From a virus, in the IMG/VR virus record IMGVR_UViG_3300037296_000055, positions 18,505-82,504 of that record: a DNA stretch of 64,000 nucleotides; one strand, 5' to 3'. Shown here piece after piece: positions 34,301 to 42,590 of this stretch. The translations under genes were made by a program, and so were the position numbers. The notes beneath the pieces were generated by a model. That model was not told the origin of the DNA and ran no database searches. It saw nothing but the letters and a program-made list of their open reading frames with translations. Each line of letters begins with the position of its first letter. Position 1 is the first letter of the stretch.

Positions 34301-35420
34301 CAAGTCGACCAAGGCCGCAGAAGCTCTCCGTCAAACGGTTGAGACTGGTGCTGCCAACCTTCTGCGTATCAACAGAGAGGGTAACGACTCCGCAAGCGAT
34401 ACCCGGAAGAACACCTCCGGTATCACTGACGCTGTCGAGAAGAGCAAGAAGGACGCCGCAAACTCCGGTAAGAAGATCGTTGATGCGATCGAGAAGGAGA
34501 AGGAGCTGAAGCCGCTGAACGCGACGGATGCTGCTGCTGCGGAGATGAAAGAACAGACCGACCTGTTGAAGGGCATCCAAGATGCGCTGCTGCAACAGAC
34601 CGGCTCTGGCCGTATTCGTCTGGCTGACAAGATCGTAACAACGATCGACCAGTATGGCGAAGAGCAGAAGTCTATCGAACCTCAGTACCAGTACACCGGT
34701 ATGATGAACGAGGTTGACTTTGCTCAGGCAGGCGCTGATGGCGCTCAAGAGATGCTGAACGGTTTCAAGACTCAGATGTCTGGTTTCCTGTCAGGTGATC
34801 TGAGCTTCGGAGACGCTATCGATGGCTTCCTTGATCAACTGACCAACGGGATCATCAACTCCTTCGTCAACTCCTTCTCCAACTCCATGTTTGGTCCTGG
34901 TGGTTTGAACCTCAGCTCCATGTTCTCCGGCTTGTTCGGTGGCATGAGCTCTCAGGGTGCAAGCTCCGGTCTCGGCGCTTCGGGCATCATCGGCACTATC
35001 GGTGGTTTCCTGGGCTTCGCAGACGGTGGTCCGATCTCTGGTCAGGGTGGTCCTCGTTCGGATGACATCCCTGCCATGCTGTCCAACGGTGAGTACGTCA
35101 TCAATGCTTCAGCAACCCGCAAGAACCGTGACCTTCTGGACGCGATCAACTCTGGTCGTCGCCCTGCAGGGTTCGCAAACGGGGGACTCGTGGGACCTGC
35201 TGCCTTCAAGGCTGCTGCTGTCGGTACCATGGCCGACATGGCCTCAATGGTCTCAGGTAGCCAAGCCGGTGGTAGCGCTTCCGCCCAACCCGCCTCGCAG
35301 ACTACGGTCAACCTGGGCATCACCGGAGATGTCTCTGACGCAACCCGTCAGCAACTCCGTCGGATGATCCCCGAGCTCGTATCTCAAATGGACTCCTACA
35401 AAAGAAATAGGAACAAGTAA
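28374..35420 (+). CDS. Tail tape measure protein
   Basis: A 2348-aa protein with GTG start seven bases after GGAG. The N-terminus has the usual tape measure region (SSTKRMMMGMIASVGAGMSV, then ATSAAGALLQLGQALGG). Long helical and hydrophobic segments fill the middle. Near the C-terminus are two copies of a motif with LLSNGEFVINAKD and MLSNGEYVINASA, each followed by a Gly-rich AAGG/ANGG turn. At roughly 0.15 nm per residue the tail would be about 350 nm, unusually long. Confidence 0.93.
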   Translation: MAVTIEFDANVLPAQRGIRNLDRSMDTLMSSANKATRSTGKLNDLSTLKAQRSLDTMNKSLKSMEKQASSTKRMMMGMIASVGAGMSVTALARTADSYKNMTNKLMSMGQSTGEARDTLLDLSDVAARTRTPLADMASLYAKASLAANDLGASQADIMQFTENIGNALGSSGTSATSAAGALLQLGQALGGTLVQAEEFNSILDGSFAVAQAAADGIEAAGGSVAKLNRMVKDQKVTPQMLYQGIMSQSEQLAEKMGKTTSTIGQAFEVLRNRWTLFIGTLDLTYGVSTGVSNIILRIADAVNYLARNMELIEIPIKTFLTLLAVIPLMLGFMVVDPIKAKIAEMREAFDSFLGGNGISFEGLKSAFSNLKASFPGTMDFAGNLFKQLWETIKLYGAGIGDSVKVLGAYVKFEFQQLWASFALKFPDFSIKVKEYATKTVEYVKWMVEMLKSLAVGVKDSIGGFFADIDFDAAFGLDEGVFDSITGKVTSKVKGIRDAISGLFGPAREAPRGNFLEVMAQRIKESKEDPLLQKSNFIKDTILDATGFSIGEIENAEGLGIQIDKVLGNAEGQTKVLDLIFDRSGAKARLNMLLIQNALISFGQAIIHPIKTISEGFSKAFNSTERAFDTGMFAIGIKNFAESLRNLSIASIVMTHYKESLRALTMTFGSSIRGTLAVLGLVVMGIMQLPGLFGHVLATLKVVGEYVGEILGGIWEGFALTDIGEAVKDSFKSVKDFGADLLDAMGLERLKDGFRSVKEAMENIFGDFSGTVGITSLVALGSALAMVVWRTGALGIAFKQVSLGATALMTGNSLLTRSLRGVASGFFLWISVFNLLPDLMRFAAKFLPEEMATIVKDAAEELSDFPILIKDLFLKGFKNLEDIEWGEVGTNIAEQLSKALQKGAEAQGWVDDQGQKIWEKLMNFDGRSALANIKGKLRSLYQGIVSLVKGIFSVITFPAKIFQFDANVILAAASALGLLFIKGFRDGLLRAAKVTIGLGILLPMFDSGSMRRVVYGYASGIVGILFEALGKEFESVGWDEMNSRVLDKILTPPKEGDTMVGNYIRKVGNIMKNIGATLILSVMDNLGFSEETGNWVAEQFSGSIGGGLVLGAAMLLSGTARGVIFGSLKALFGAKMMKMAFEHWGDTTEDGMKHFARGIRGSVIRLIGVAGGMLGYGIGQHIADRMDLSGVERMFTVGLSTLLGFILPQMFGTALFGMMATRWAAVMARFATFGASSFGQVLGRIFSLKGAALAGGTFLTLDGLFGGMTGLSEQMEKGLFAAISIGLAGASRFMPDLLGRWWRQVGLYMSISLYGMLAPLGAALQRQLTTTLGRAFLNAGPALGSLIGGVFRGLNLGSVIGMIIGQNLQDASIGDIIQRVLYATVAGMVLGAGWKKSLALSVVYAIIEAWNNPEIQNAVSGLEGILQGFLNEMGFDVELSGFTNNIGMTITDALSENKLGSFILKNWQTVLPAMLSSAVRKMSFPALGAALLDGLAKSFVGDSNLPAELQAELDDVFSDATLAMGVAGTVGTAVGGPFVGIGMGIAAGIITGMMSYFNSGLPGSMVSDAIGNMVAKGLRGTMGDTVADAMLRAGNLMNSGKDGPVNDYELAIQPYIDQDYITPEIEATAKAAMEALQATLDRRSDGYAGLEVFDSMVANLATTRAAIEGFTNDIGAMNAAADLAASRIAGLGENLAARPATSDRQSDRANDVLGEIQPKVSPDAFADLVQQALDAKLEIEQVFIDALDTTSITTGLETSVSVADMTPDTSPITNAFGQMFGDLATRSIAEGAGFARNLTDPLPPAMQGAADSAINMVETSLNSNAQRLGQDFANTLVTGIKGVFGSTTIAAPTISAPKLSYGATTSKAPPAGGRPSEFSTGGSVFGPGTGTSDSIPALLSNGEFVINAKDTSKNLALLKAINTGKDISRFAAGGMAGQRRQVVQRFKTGTDEPAKAKYSYTEDFEGPAAGWADWISDKSTKAAEALRQTVETGAANLLRINREGNDSASDTRKNTSGITDAVEKSKKDAANSGKKIVDAIEKEKELKPLNATDAAAAEMKEQTDLLKGIQDALLQQTGSGRIRLADKIVTTIDQYGEEQKSIEPQYQYTGMMNEVDFAQAGADGAQEMLNGFKTQMSGFLSGDLSFGDAIDGFLDQLTNGIINSFVNSFSNSMFGPGGLNLSSMFSGLFGGMSSQGASSGLGASGIIGTIGGFLGFADGGPISGQGGPRSDDIPAMLSNGEYVINASATRKNRDLLDAINSGRRPAGFANGGLVGPAAFKAAAVGTMADMASMVSGSQAGGSASAQPASQTTVNLGITGDVSDATRQQLRRMIPELVSQMDSYKRNRNK

Positions 35421-35995
35421 TGGCTGACTACACCTTCCAAGACATGACTATCATAGCCCCAGTCTCTTTCGAGTCGGAACAAAAGATCCTCTCAACCAAA
35501 ACGTGGGGATCTTCCGAGGAACGTGTTGTCATGGATGGACAGCGTTGGAAGGTGACTTTCAACGTTGAGCCACATGAGGGGGCTTCCCTGCTCCCCCATC
35601 TGGTCTCCAGCTTTGGCGATACCTTCGACTTCGAAATGCCTCAAGCAGAGGACCCGACACTGGACCATGAATTCCGGCATGTCTACTCAACCTCCGCAGC
35701 CCTCGCGGGCACCAACGCAATTCAGATCTCTGATGATGATCGGATGCTGGTGGCCAAGGGCCGCTTCATCAAGTTCAACAACCATACCAAGGTCTACATG
35801 ATCATCAACCTTTCAAGCAATACGATGTACATCTATCCTGAGCTACAGTCGGACATCTCGACTGGTCAGTACATCCCTTGTGGGCGCAACGTTACCATGA
35901 AGTGTCGCTACGATACCAACATGGTCCGTGGCATCACTTTCTCCGACGGTCTACTCTCAGACCCCGGCTCAATTACTCTGGTGGAGGCAGTATGA
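35420..35995 (+). CDS. Distal/minor tail protein, 191 aa
   Basis: First gene after the tape measure, coupled by TAATG. The beta-rich protein has YTFQDMTIIAPVSFESEQKI at the start and a CRYDTNMVRGITFSDGLLSD region near the end. Order and size fit a lambda gpM/distal-tail type component of the tail tip. Sequence similarity is weak. Confidence 0.62.
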   Translation: MADYTFQDMTIIAPVSFESEQKILSTKTWGSSEERVVMDGQRWKVTFNVEPHEGASLLPHLVSSFGDTFDFEMPQAEDPTLDHEFRHVYSTSAALAGTNAIQISDDDRMLVAKGRFIKFNNHTKVYMIINLSSNTMYIYPELQSDISTGQYIPCGRNVTMKCRYDTNMVRGITFSDGLLSDPGSITLVEAV

Positions 35996-36558
35996 AGGAC
36001 GTACCACAGTTTATCCGTAATCGCCTTGCTGACACCGACGCAAAGATGTTCGCCAAGGTCTACATCGGGGCAACGGGTGGGGGCTACTACGCTTCCACTC
36101 TTCCCTACGACTTCACCCACGCAGGAAAAACCTGGAAGGGCAAGTCAGGCCTCAAAGAGATCGACACCACGACCCAGGATGATCGCGTATCCCGCGACCC
36201 CTACAGCATCTCTATCGTGGACGACGCTAACAGCTCTCTGGAGTTCCGTCTCCAGGTCGGCCAACCCATGACCATCGCGGTAGGGTTCTACGATCCCAAT
36301 CGTAACCAGCCGAACACTGAGGATTTCCTCACTCTCTACAACGGAAGAATTGACTTCTGGAGCCGTTCAATCGGTTCTGACAACCAACGCATACTACAGA
36401 TCCAGGGTGTATCTCCCTCAGGCGTTCTGTCACTAACTCGCGGCGTGTACACAGACATTGTCTACACACGTCAAATCGACTCAACAGACACCTCAATGCA
36501 GACCATCGGGCGAATGCGCTCTGATGATATCGTTCTGGATTGGGGCAAGCCGAGGTAA
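35992..36558 (+). CDS. Minor tail protein, 188 aa
   Basis: ATG 35992 overlaps the upstream TGA (ATGA); the longer open frame is a shadow. The middle (SISIVDDANSSLEFRLQVGQ, then LYNGRIDFWSRS) resembles tail-tip proteins that join the distal tail to the hub in lambda-like phages. No cysteine cluster as in lambda gpL is seen. Confidence 0.62.
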   Translation: MKDVPQFIRNRLADTDAKMFAKVYIGATGGGYYASTLPYDFTHAGKTWKGKSGLKEIDTTTQDDRVSRDPYSISIVDDANSSLEFRLQVGQPMTIAVGFYDPNRNQPNTEDFLTLYNGRIDFWSRSIGSDNQRILQIQGVSPSGVLSLTRGVYTDIVYTRQIDSTDTSMQTIGRMRSDDIVLDWGKPR

Positions 36559-36562
36559 ACCC

Positions 36563-39040
36563 ATGGGACTATTCACACTAGGCATTTCGATTGCCTACCA
36601 GTGGTATACTGGAAACAAGGCCAAGAAGGCCGCTCAGAAGGAAAAGGACAAGAACACTGGCTTCGAGGTTGAAGCCTACTTCGAGTCTCGCCCTCTCTCC
36701 GTCATCTACGGTCAGCAGTTGGTACCCTCTGTGGTTACATGGGCCCAGGTCTCTGATGACTTTGTCCAGACCAATATCGCGACCGTGGGCAAGATGCTCA
36801 TTGACTACAAGACCCCGGACACCGCAAGGGACGTCTGGGATCTGCTCTACGTGGCAAGGGTGCCTGTGGGTACCTACATCAACTGGTCAGGTCTGCTCTT
36901 CTGCATCGACACGACCATCAGCTCTCGGAGCAACGCCCCCTCTTTATCATCGTACGCCGCGATCGACGACCTCTACAGGAACTCTGACCCCAACAAGACG
37001 TATGACGACAGCGTTCTGAAGCTCCCTCTGGGCGAGATCCCCAGCCGACTCACGGTGAACATCGCCCCTATCCTGGGCGGCGTATCGGACGAGAATGGTA
37101 TCTTCTACACCTTCAACGAGAACACCAGAGATCGCTCTTTGTTCTTCTCCAAGTCAACCACCGCCAATGTTGACTGGATACACTCCACTCAGAACAGGTC
37201 ACATTCTGCCAGGAAAGACGACAGCCCTTTCCTCTACCAGGAGATCGCGATCTGCGCAGGTCCTGTGAACCGTGTGGTAACCGCCATCGTTGATGGTAAG
37301 CCCGTGAACCACGAGGACTTCAACTACGGTCAGCGGCTCCATGTGGGCTACAACAAGACCGCAACCGATCCAATGATCCTGAAGAACTTCCCTGCACGGA
37401 CAGGAAAGAAGTTCTCCAACATGACCTCCGGCTCCTGTGTGTTCAAGCTGAAGCCAGACGACCCCCAGTACGGCAACGGAATGGTTGACGTGGAGTGGTT
37501 GGTCGAGGGCGCTCCTGTGAAGAGGCTCACCTACAACAACACTGACAAGTTCACTCTTACGGACTATACAGGGTACTCCAACAACCCTGCCGAAGTGCTT
37601 GTGGACTACATGACCAACGCGGACTATGGCATGGGACTCCCTGTGTCCAGCCTGGACCTCAAGTCCTTCTACAAGGCCCACGAGGTCTGTGAGATAGACG
37701 TTCCTGCAATCGTTGTTGGAGGTCTGCTCGGGCACTTCTACGGGACTGAGGATGAGGACGACGAGGTCTCCATCCAGACTCAGCTCTACACCTGCAACAT
37801 CTCGCTGGACACTTCCGAGAACTGCTGGGATAACGTGGTCAAGATCCTGGACACGATGAACGACGCAAGCCTTGTCTGGACCCCTGAGGGCTACAAGCTG
37901 CACCTGGACTACCACACTTCCACGGCAGAAGCTGAGGAAGCTGTCGTTGCAGAGCTCACATCTCTGGACATCCTGGACACTGACTGGTCCTTCTCCGTAG
38001 CAAGCCAAGACGACCGTCTGAACCAGGTCACCGTCCGCTTCGACAACCTCTGCCTTGATGGTGGTCAAGACTCCCGCACGTGGCCAGACCGTAGCTCCAA
38101 TCAGTACAAGAACTATCTTGCTGAAGACTCAGGCGTAATCCTTTCCCGTGAGATCACGCTGGACGGGGTAATCGATCCTTACCATGCCACTCACATCGCC
38201 CAGTTCGAAGTGAAGAACTCTCGGGGTTCTCCCACTCTGACCATGTCCGTAAGGCGCCGTTGGCTCATCCTTGAACCAGGGGACATTATTAGGGTGACGA
38301 TTGGTACAGAACGTATCAACGGGTTGTTCCGGGTGCAAGAAGTTGAGATGAGTGACGAGATGACCGTCCAGCTCACCCTGAAGAAGTATGTTGTGGGTCA
38401 TGACTCCTGGCCTGTCCTTGTGGATGATCTGAGCGTGAAGGGTACTCGTATCCTCTTCAACGCTGAGAAACCCTCTAACGTCTACGTGGAAGAGTTCACC
38501 CGGTCTAACGCTGGCATTTCCTACGCCACGGTGAACTGGGACTACAACTACAACAACAAGCCCACCTTCAACATTTGGTTCTCAAGGACCTCCGTGGACA
38601 AGTGGACCAAGGCAGGATCCACCCAAGCGAACAGCTTCGTCATTCCTACCCCTCTGGGGAACGACTCCTACACCTTCGGCGTGAGCACGACTCACCGGGG
38701 AAAGCAGTCTGTGAAGGTTATCGCTCCGTTTGACGCCTCTGTCATCGTGGCCATTCCCGCATCGCGAGAGGCCATCTGGGTCAAGAACACCGCTCTGGTA
38801 CGCTTCAACTGGACAGCCCCACCAGGCTACCCTGAGCCAGACTCCTACCACATCATACGACGGAAGATCGGGTCCGCCAACAACGCTCCCTGGACAGACA
38901 TCACCTACCTGTACAACGGTGCGGCGACCACGTGGGTCTGGGACTACGGTAACTTGAAGCCTGACGAATGGAACTACAAGATTGGCGCAAAGGTCGCTGG
39001 CTCCGGTGGTTACTCTTACACCAAAGCAACCTACGTCTAA
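36563..39040 (+). CDS. Tail tip hub / host specificity protein J-like
   Basis: An 825-aa protein; ATG 36563 lies seven bases after GAGG. It has an N-terminal hydrophobic segment (GLFTLGISIAYQWYTG), a hub-like core with FNVNIA-like strands, and the conserved RWLILEPGDIIRVTIG block seen in tail hub proteins. Two fibronectin-like beta domains near the C-terminus begin at about SYATVNWDYNYNNKPTFNIW. It is expected at the tail tip. The receptor-binding fibres are encoded elsewhere, at 9-15 kb. Confidence 0.8.
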   Translation: MGLFTLGISIAYQWYTGNKAKKAAQKEKDKNTGFEVEAYFESRPLSVIYGQQLVPSVVTWAQVSDDFVQTNIATVGKMLIDYKTPDTARDVWDLLYVARVPVGTYINWSGLLFCIDTTISSRSNAPSLSSYAAIDDLYRNSDPNKTYDDSVLKLPLGEIPSRLTVNIAPILGGVSDENGIFYTFNENTRDRSLFFSKSTTANVDWIHSTQNRSHSARKDDSPFLYQEIAICAGPVNRVVTAIVDGKPVNHEDFNYGQRLHVGYNKTATDPMILKNFPARTGKKFSNMTSGSCVFKLKPDDPQYGNGMVDVEWLVEGAPVKRLTYNNTDKFTLTDYTGYSNNPAEVLVDYMTNADYGMGLPVSSLDLKSFYKAHEVCEIDVPAIVVGGLLGHFYGTEDEDDEVSIQTQLYTCNISLDTSENCWDNVVKILDTMNDASLVWTPEGYKLHLDYHTSTAEAEEAVVAELTSLDILDTDWSFSVASQDDRLNQVTVRFDNLCLDGGQDSRTWPDRSSNQYKNYLAEDSGVILSREITLDGVIDPYHATHIAQFEVKNSRGSPTLTMSVRRRWLILEPGDIIRVTIGTERINGLFRVQEVEMSDEMTVQLTLKKYVVGHDSWPVLVDDLSVKGTRILFNAEKPSNVYVEEFTRSNAGISYATVNWDYNYNNKPTFNIWFSRTSVDKWTKAGSTQANSFVIPTPLGNDSYTFGVSTTHRGKQSVKVIAPFDASVIVAIPASREAIWVKNTALVRFNWTAPPGYPEPDSYHIIRRKIGSANNAPWTDITYLYNGAATTWVWDYGNLKPDEWNYKIGAKVAGSGGYSYTKATYV

Positions 39041-39041
39041 C

Positions 39042-39091
39042 AAAAAAAAAAAAAGAAGAGAGGACGCCGCCACCCGAAGGTGACGACGCCC
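39042..39091 (-). terminator. Leftward intrinsic terminator with UUCG loop
   Basis: Read leftward, a 13-bp stem (39091-39079 with 39074-39062) is closed by a UUCG tetraloop and followed by a pyrimidine tract ending in thirteen U. The three non-Watson-Crick pairs are all G-U on this strand only. It ends the leftward operon that begins near 55.6 kb. Confidence 0.8.
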
Positions 39092-39094
39092 AAA

Positions 39095-39131
39095 CCCTCT
39101 ATCAGCATCGCGCTGGTAGGGGGCTTTTTTC
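39095..39131 (+). terminator. Rightward intrinsic terminator
   Basis: A 12-bp stem, 39095-39106 with 39112-39123, containing two G-U pairs, with a five-base loop (ATCGC) and six T after it. It ends the morphogenesis operon 55 bases after the tail hub gene. Confidence 0.82.
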
Positions 39132-39146
39132 GGTTCTTAGACCTGG

Positions 39147-40205
39147 TTACCAGAGTTCCCCTTCAGGAAACTCTTCTTCAGGAGCAGGTGGCGCTTCACC
39201 ACGACGGCCACGTGCCATCGCTTCCACACGTTCTAGCGTAGCACGCCAGTCACGCGTCGCGTTGTCACGTAGCGCCTGGCGACCGCCCTCCGGCATGGGG
39301 GCAGCACCCGCCACCTCCATCTCAGGCTCAGGCGTGATAGCCCCAGGTCGGGCGTCCAGAGCTTCATCAGCAGCGACCCACTCAGCGCGGTCACCAAAGG
39401 CCCGCATGGTGTTGAGGCCGTAGCGAGGCATTGCTCCGGTCGTGGCGTTGTTGCGGCCACCCCCGTACGCTGCCATCATCTGATCCCTCTTCAGGTAACT
39501 TGAGCCCTTCTTCTTAGGAGCAGCTTCCATCGGTGGAGTCCGATCATACAGGAACGGACCCTCCGACTTTGCCAGCTGAGCCAGCCACAGCACCGGAAGC
39601 TCGTGCCGCCTCATGGCCTCCATCCAGTAGTCCACACCCCAAGGCATCTTCATGATGTTCACAGCATCAGTCAGAACGTTCAGGGTGGGGTCAGCCTCTG
39701 TCATGGCAACAGCGCCCTTCAGATCCTCGGCCTTGGCCCAGGGTTGAAGAACATCCTCCAGAAGAAGAGTGCGAGACAGAGCCACAACAAGCTCCTGGCA
39801 CATCACCTCCAGACGGGAATGGACCCGCATGGCGTTGGCCGTACTCATGGTCCACCCGCTGTCACGAGTGAAGTAGTTGTTCAATCGTTCCCAGCCATGC
39901 TGACCGGGGAAACAGCTCGACCAGTGGAGTGAGAAGTTCAGAATACGACCCAGGCTCAGGGAGCCGTGCTGCGCCAGGTCCCGAGCGGAGGAAGTCCGGG
40001 TGGACCGCCGCTGCTCAAAGCTCTCGTAGTACTCCCGCCCGGCATCCCGGACAGAAGCTTCAACAGACTCGGCCACGAAGGCACGAGCAGAGAGGAACTG
40101 ACGACGTAGCTGTGCCGGTGTTCGACCCTGTGACTCAGGTGGGATCTCTTCCAGGATTTCTCCCATAGCTCGGATAACAATGTCTGCGGCTGCGCGAGTA
40201 TCCAT
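39147..40205 (-). CDS. Hypothetical protein, 352 aa
   Basis: ATG 40205 follows an AAGGAA site. Mostly helical and soluble (for example QLRRQFLSARAFVAESVEAS), with a basic linker (APKKKGSSYLKRDQMM) and an acidic, Pro/Ala-rich C-terminal tail ending EEFPEGELW. No family recognised. It is the last gene of the operon that contains the amidoligase cluster and may be its substrate or a scaffold, but that is only context. Confidence 0.75.
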   Translation of the reverse strand: MDTRAAADIVIRAMGEILEEIPPESQGRTPAQLRRQFLSARAFVAESVEASVRDAGREYYESFEQRRSTRTSSARDLAQHGSLSLGRILNFSLHWSSCFPGQHGWERLNNYFTRDSGWTMSTANAMRVHSRLEVMCQELVVALSRTLLLEDVLQPWAKAEDLKGAVAMTEADPTLNVLTDAVNIMKMPWGVDYWMEAMRRHELPVLWLAQLAKSEGPFLYDRTPPMEAAPKKKGSSYLKRDQMMAAYGGGRNNATTGAMPRYGLNTMRAFGDRAEWVAADEALDARPGAITPEPEMEVAGAAPMPEGGRQALRDNATRDWRATLERVEAMARGRRGEAPPAPEEEFPEGELW

Positions 40206-40224
40206 AGTAGTGGTTCCTTCCTTC

Positions 40225-41061
40225 TTAGTACAATTGCGAGAGGGCCTCGACATAGTCAGTCAGTGTCGAACCCTCCATGCCAGGCGCGGTGTTCACTTCC
40301 AGGATGTACGCCTCTTGACGGCGCTCATTCCAGATAACGTCCACAGCACAGAAGTCCAGACCCGACGCTTCGAAAGCGCGGAGGGCCTGAGCACGGACAT
40401 CTGCGGGGACTTCCACCCCATCGTTACGTGCGAAGATGAAGCCGTTGGCATGGCTCCGGATCTCATAGTTTACAGTGCCCTCAGCCGCCCCGGTCTGGGT
40501 GGCCTTGCGCTGGGTTAGGAACTGGTTCACAGGGTTCCCATCAAGACGCTTGGCAAAGTGCAGACGGAACTCAGTCCGCTTACGAACATACTCCACCAGC
40601 AGAACGCCAGCACGCAGAGCACGGAGCTCCGCAATGTTGGACGCGTCATACCGGACGATACCCTCGCCGGAGTGGCCGTTCAGTTCGGTCCGGGCGAAGA
40701 TCACGTTGCACCGGTCATCACCGTTCTCGATCCAGCCTGCAGCCTCGGTCGGGCTTGTGGTGAAGCGTGGCATCCGAGGACGCTGGGTCTCTTCCACCGC
40801 CGCCATTGCCTGGAAGAACGACAGCTTGTTCGAAGCGGTCTCGACCCGCTCAGGAGCGTTCAGAACCCGGCCCGAGGAAGTCACGGCCTCAGGAAGACGA
40901 CGGCAGCCCCAGTTGATGACCGCGTGGTGCGCCTTACCGGCGAAGTTAGAACCCTCGCGACGGATGCGACGGATGCCTAGGGCCGAAGCCAGAGCTGCTG
41001 CGGAGTTCGAACCTGTGGAGTAAGGGTACAGGTACGCGATTGTTTTCTTAGCGGTTGCCAT
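40225..41061 (-). CDS. ATP-grasp ligase (RimK-like)
   Basis: A 278-aa enzyme; ATG 41061 lies eight bases after GGAG. ATP-grasp features are a nucleotide-binding region (VLNAPERVETASNKLSFFQA), the VEYVRKRTEFRLHF strand pair, and the C-terminal metal-binding FCAVDVIWNERRQEAYILEV followed by NTAPG (Asp, Glu, Asn ligands). These enzymes join a carboxylate to an amine at the cost of ATP, for example adding amino acids to a peptide end. It overlaps the amidoligase gene. Confidence 0.82.
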   Translation of the reverse strand: MATAKKTIAYLYPYSTGSNSAAALASALGIRRIRREGSNFAGKAHHAVINWGCRRLPEAVTSSGRVLNAPERVETASNKLSFFQAMAAVEETQRPRMPRFTTSPTEAAGWIENGDDRCNVIFARTELNGHSGEGIVRYDASNIAELRALRAGVLLVEYVRKRTEFRLHFAKRLDGNPVNQFLTQRKATQTGAAEGTVNYEIRSHANGFIFARNDGVEVPADVRAQALRAFEASGLDFCAVDVIWNERRQEAYILEVNTAPGMEGSTLTDYVEALSQLY

Positions 41062-41998
41062 TTGTGGTGCTCCAGTTTGTGTTGTATGCGAAGGATTGGA
41101 CGAGACGAACGCCACGGAAGACTTTCGACTCGATGTCAGGCGTATTCAGCTGAGCCAGGATGTTGGGCTCATCAGCAAAGATCTGCTGTAGAAGTTGGGT
41201 AGCACCACCACCCGAAATAGCGTTCAAGATCTCCTGTGGGTTCTCATAGCCCATAGCAGTCGTACGAACAGCGTTCAGAGCCCGCATCCAGTCAAGGATA
41301 GGCTGGGCAGCCTGGGGAGTACGCAGAGTACGGAACTCCAGGGTACCATACTTCCCAAGACTTGTCAGGTTCAAACCTGCGTAGCGAAGGTTGGAAGAGT
41401 CACCGACCCCACCCCAGCGACCGTTTCCACGGCGACCGCCTCCATTCAGGTTCCGGAGAGAGTTCTCCAGTTCCATGATAGGGTATTCTGCATCCACAAG
41501 GCGGAGACAGAACATGTTACCTGCACGTTCCTCACCGCACAGAGCATCGACCATCGCCTCTTCCAGGATCCAGAAGAGGAAAGCAAAGTTGACGGTCTCC
41601 AGCAGCGTACGGTCACGCTGGTTGATGTGGACGTGGACGCCAGCCCGCACCGAGTCCTTCACCCGGATGTAGGGGTTACGCTCGTTGACATGGCCGTCCA
41701 TCCAGTCATAGAGAGCTGTGACGTCTGCCAGAGCGCGGTCCATAGGGGTAGGACCTCGGAAGACGAATTCCACAGCATGGCCACGGAGAGAACCGTCAGA
41801 CTCGCTACGCCAGTTGGCGCAGTTTCCTGGACGGGTGCGGATACTTGCCCGATCACCTGCAACCCGCCCACGTGCGGGATCCCAAGTGTCGAATTCCATT
41901 TCCACTTCAACCCCCATCAGGGGATTGTTGACTGTTGCACCTGTTGTCGCCCCAGTGTCCGGAAGCGAAAGCAGTCTATCGATTGATGTTGACAGCAA
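41048..41998 (-). CDS. Amidoligase-family enzyme (glutamine synthetase-like fold)
   Basis: Resembles putative amidoligases: GVEVEMEFDTWD, SDGSLRGHAVEFVFRGP, VRAGVHVHINQRD with the paired His, and TLEFRTLRTPQ. These four blocks match the metal/ATP sites of carboxylate-amine ligases. The start is uncertain: I propose TTG at 41998 behind GGGGGA, giving 316 aa; the first ATG is 41917. It forms an amide bond on an unknown substrate, probably with the ATP-grasp and second ligase next door. Confidence 0.72.
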   Translation of the reverse strand: MLSTSIDRLLSLPDTGATTGATVNNPLMGVEVEMEFDTWDPARGRVAGDRASIRTRPGNCANWRSESDGSLRGHAVEFVFRGPTPMDRALADVTALYDWMDGHVNERNPYIRVKDSVRAGVHVHINQRDRTLLETVNFAFLFWILEEAMVDALCGEERAGNMFCLRLVDAEYPIMELENSLRNLNGGGRRGNGRWGGVGDSSNLRYAGLNLTSLGKYGTLEFRTLRTPQAAQPILDWMRALNAVRTTAMGYENPQEILNAISGGGATQLLQQIFADEPNILAQLNTPDIESKVFRGVRLVQSFAYNTNWSTTNGNR

Positions 41999-42590
41999 GG
42001 ATATTTTCCCCCATTTCTTGCAGAAGTTGTTCACGAAGCCAGCCAAAGCGCTCGAATAGCTCGATCGTGTCGTTATGAAGGATGCGACCAACGTGTTGGT
42101 TCCCCCGGTAGTAAACGCCGAACTCAGCATTCACAAAGAAGTTAGGCGAGATCGCCCGGAACGTTGCCCACTCCTCGAGAGCAGCCAGCGTCTGTTGTAG
42201 TGGGTCGTACTGCCCCCGGAGGGAACGGTTGACCTGCGCCCAGTGGTTCCGGATCCAATCCCCGCCGGAATTGAACCCCATCTGCCGGTCCGAAGTGCTC
42301 AGCGTGAACTGAGACGACCGCAGACCCTGACGATAGCCCTGTCCGCGAACGGCCATCCGGGTTGCGTAGAATGCAGAGCCCCGATCCGTGTTGACCGCGT
42401 TGAGACGAGGTGTTGCGAAGGCAAGATCCGCGAACGGAAGGTTTACCGGCATACCATCGAAAGGAGTAACAGAACAACGATCACCGCTGTAGCTGTCGGA
42501 GACATAAACGAGCTCCGCACGCCCAGGCGCAAACACATACGTGCTACGGATGCGCGAGTGCGCGTGATCAAAGTCGCCATCATACCGCAA
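41976..42590 (-). CDS. Hypothetical protein of the amidoligase cluster, 204 aa
   Basis: No ATG fits; a TTG at 42590 seven bases after AAGGGG is the likely start, overlapping the upstream gene by 11 bases. The protein is soluble and aromatic-rich, with AELVYVSDSYSGDRCSVTPF and a helical C-terminal half (FERFGWLREQLLQEMGEN). No family recognised. Overlaps with ligase genes on both sides suggest it is a partner subunit or the substrate-recognition protein. Confidence 0.65.
   Translation of the reverse strand: MRYDGDFDHAHSRIRSTYVFAPGRAELVYVSDSYSGDRCSVTPFDGMPVNLPFADLAFATPRLNAVNTDRGSAFYATRMAVRGQGYRQGLRSSQFTLSTSDRQMGFNSGGDWIRNHWAQVNRSLRGQYDPLQQTLAALEEWATFRAISPNFFVNAEFGVYYRGNQHVGRILHNDTIELFERFGWLREQLLQEMGENILAVNINR

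Noticed and set aside
33474-34748. 424-codon antisense open frame under the tape measure gene
   Set aside because: Shadow of a high-GC third-position bias in the tape measure gene; no start signal and no recognisable fold.
38275-38296. ACCAGGGGACATTATTAGGG resembles the T7-like promoter motif
   Set aside because: It lies inside the tail hub gene and encodes the conserved LEPGDIIRV block, so the match is explained by the protein sequence.
39147-40205. Virion-structural call for the 352-aa protein
   Set aside because: It is on the opposite strand from the morphogenesis genes and shows no structural-protein feature; left as unknown.
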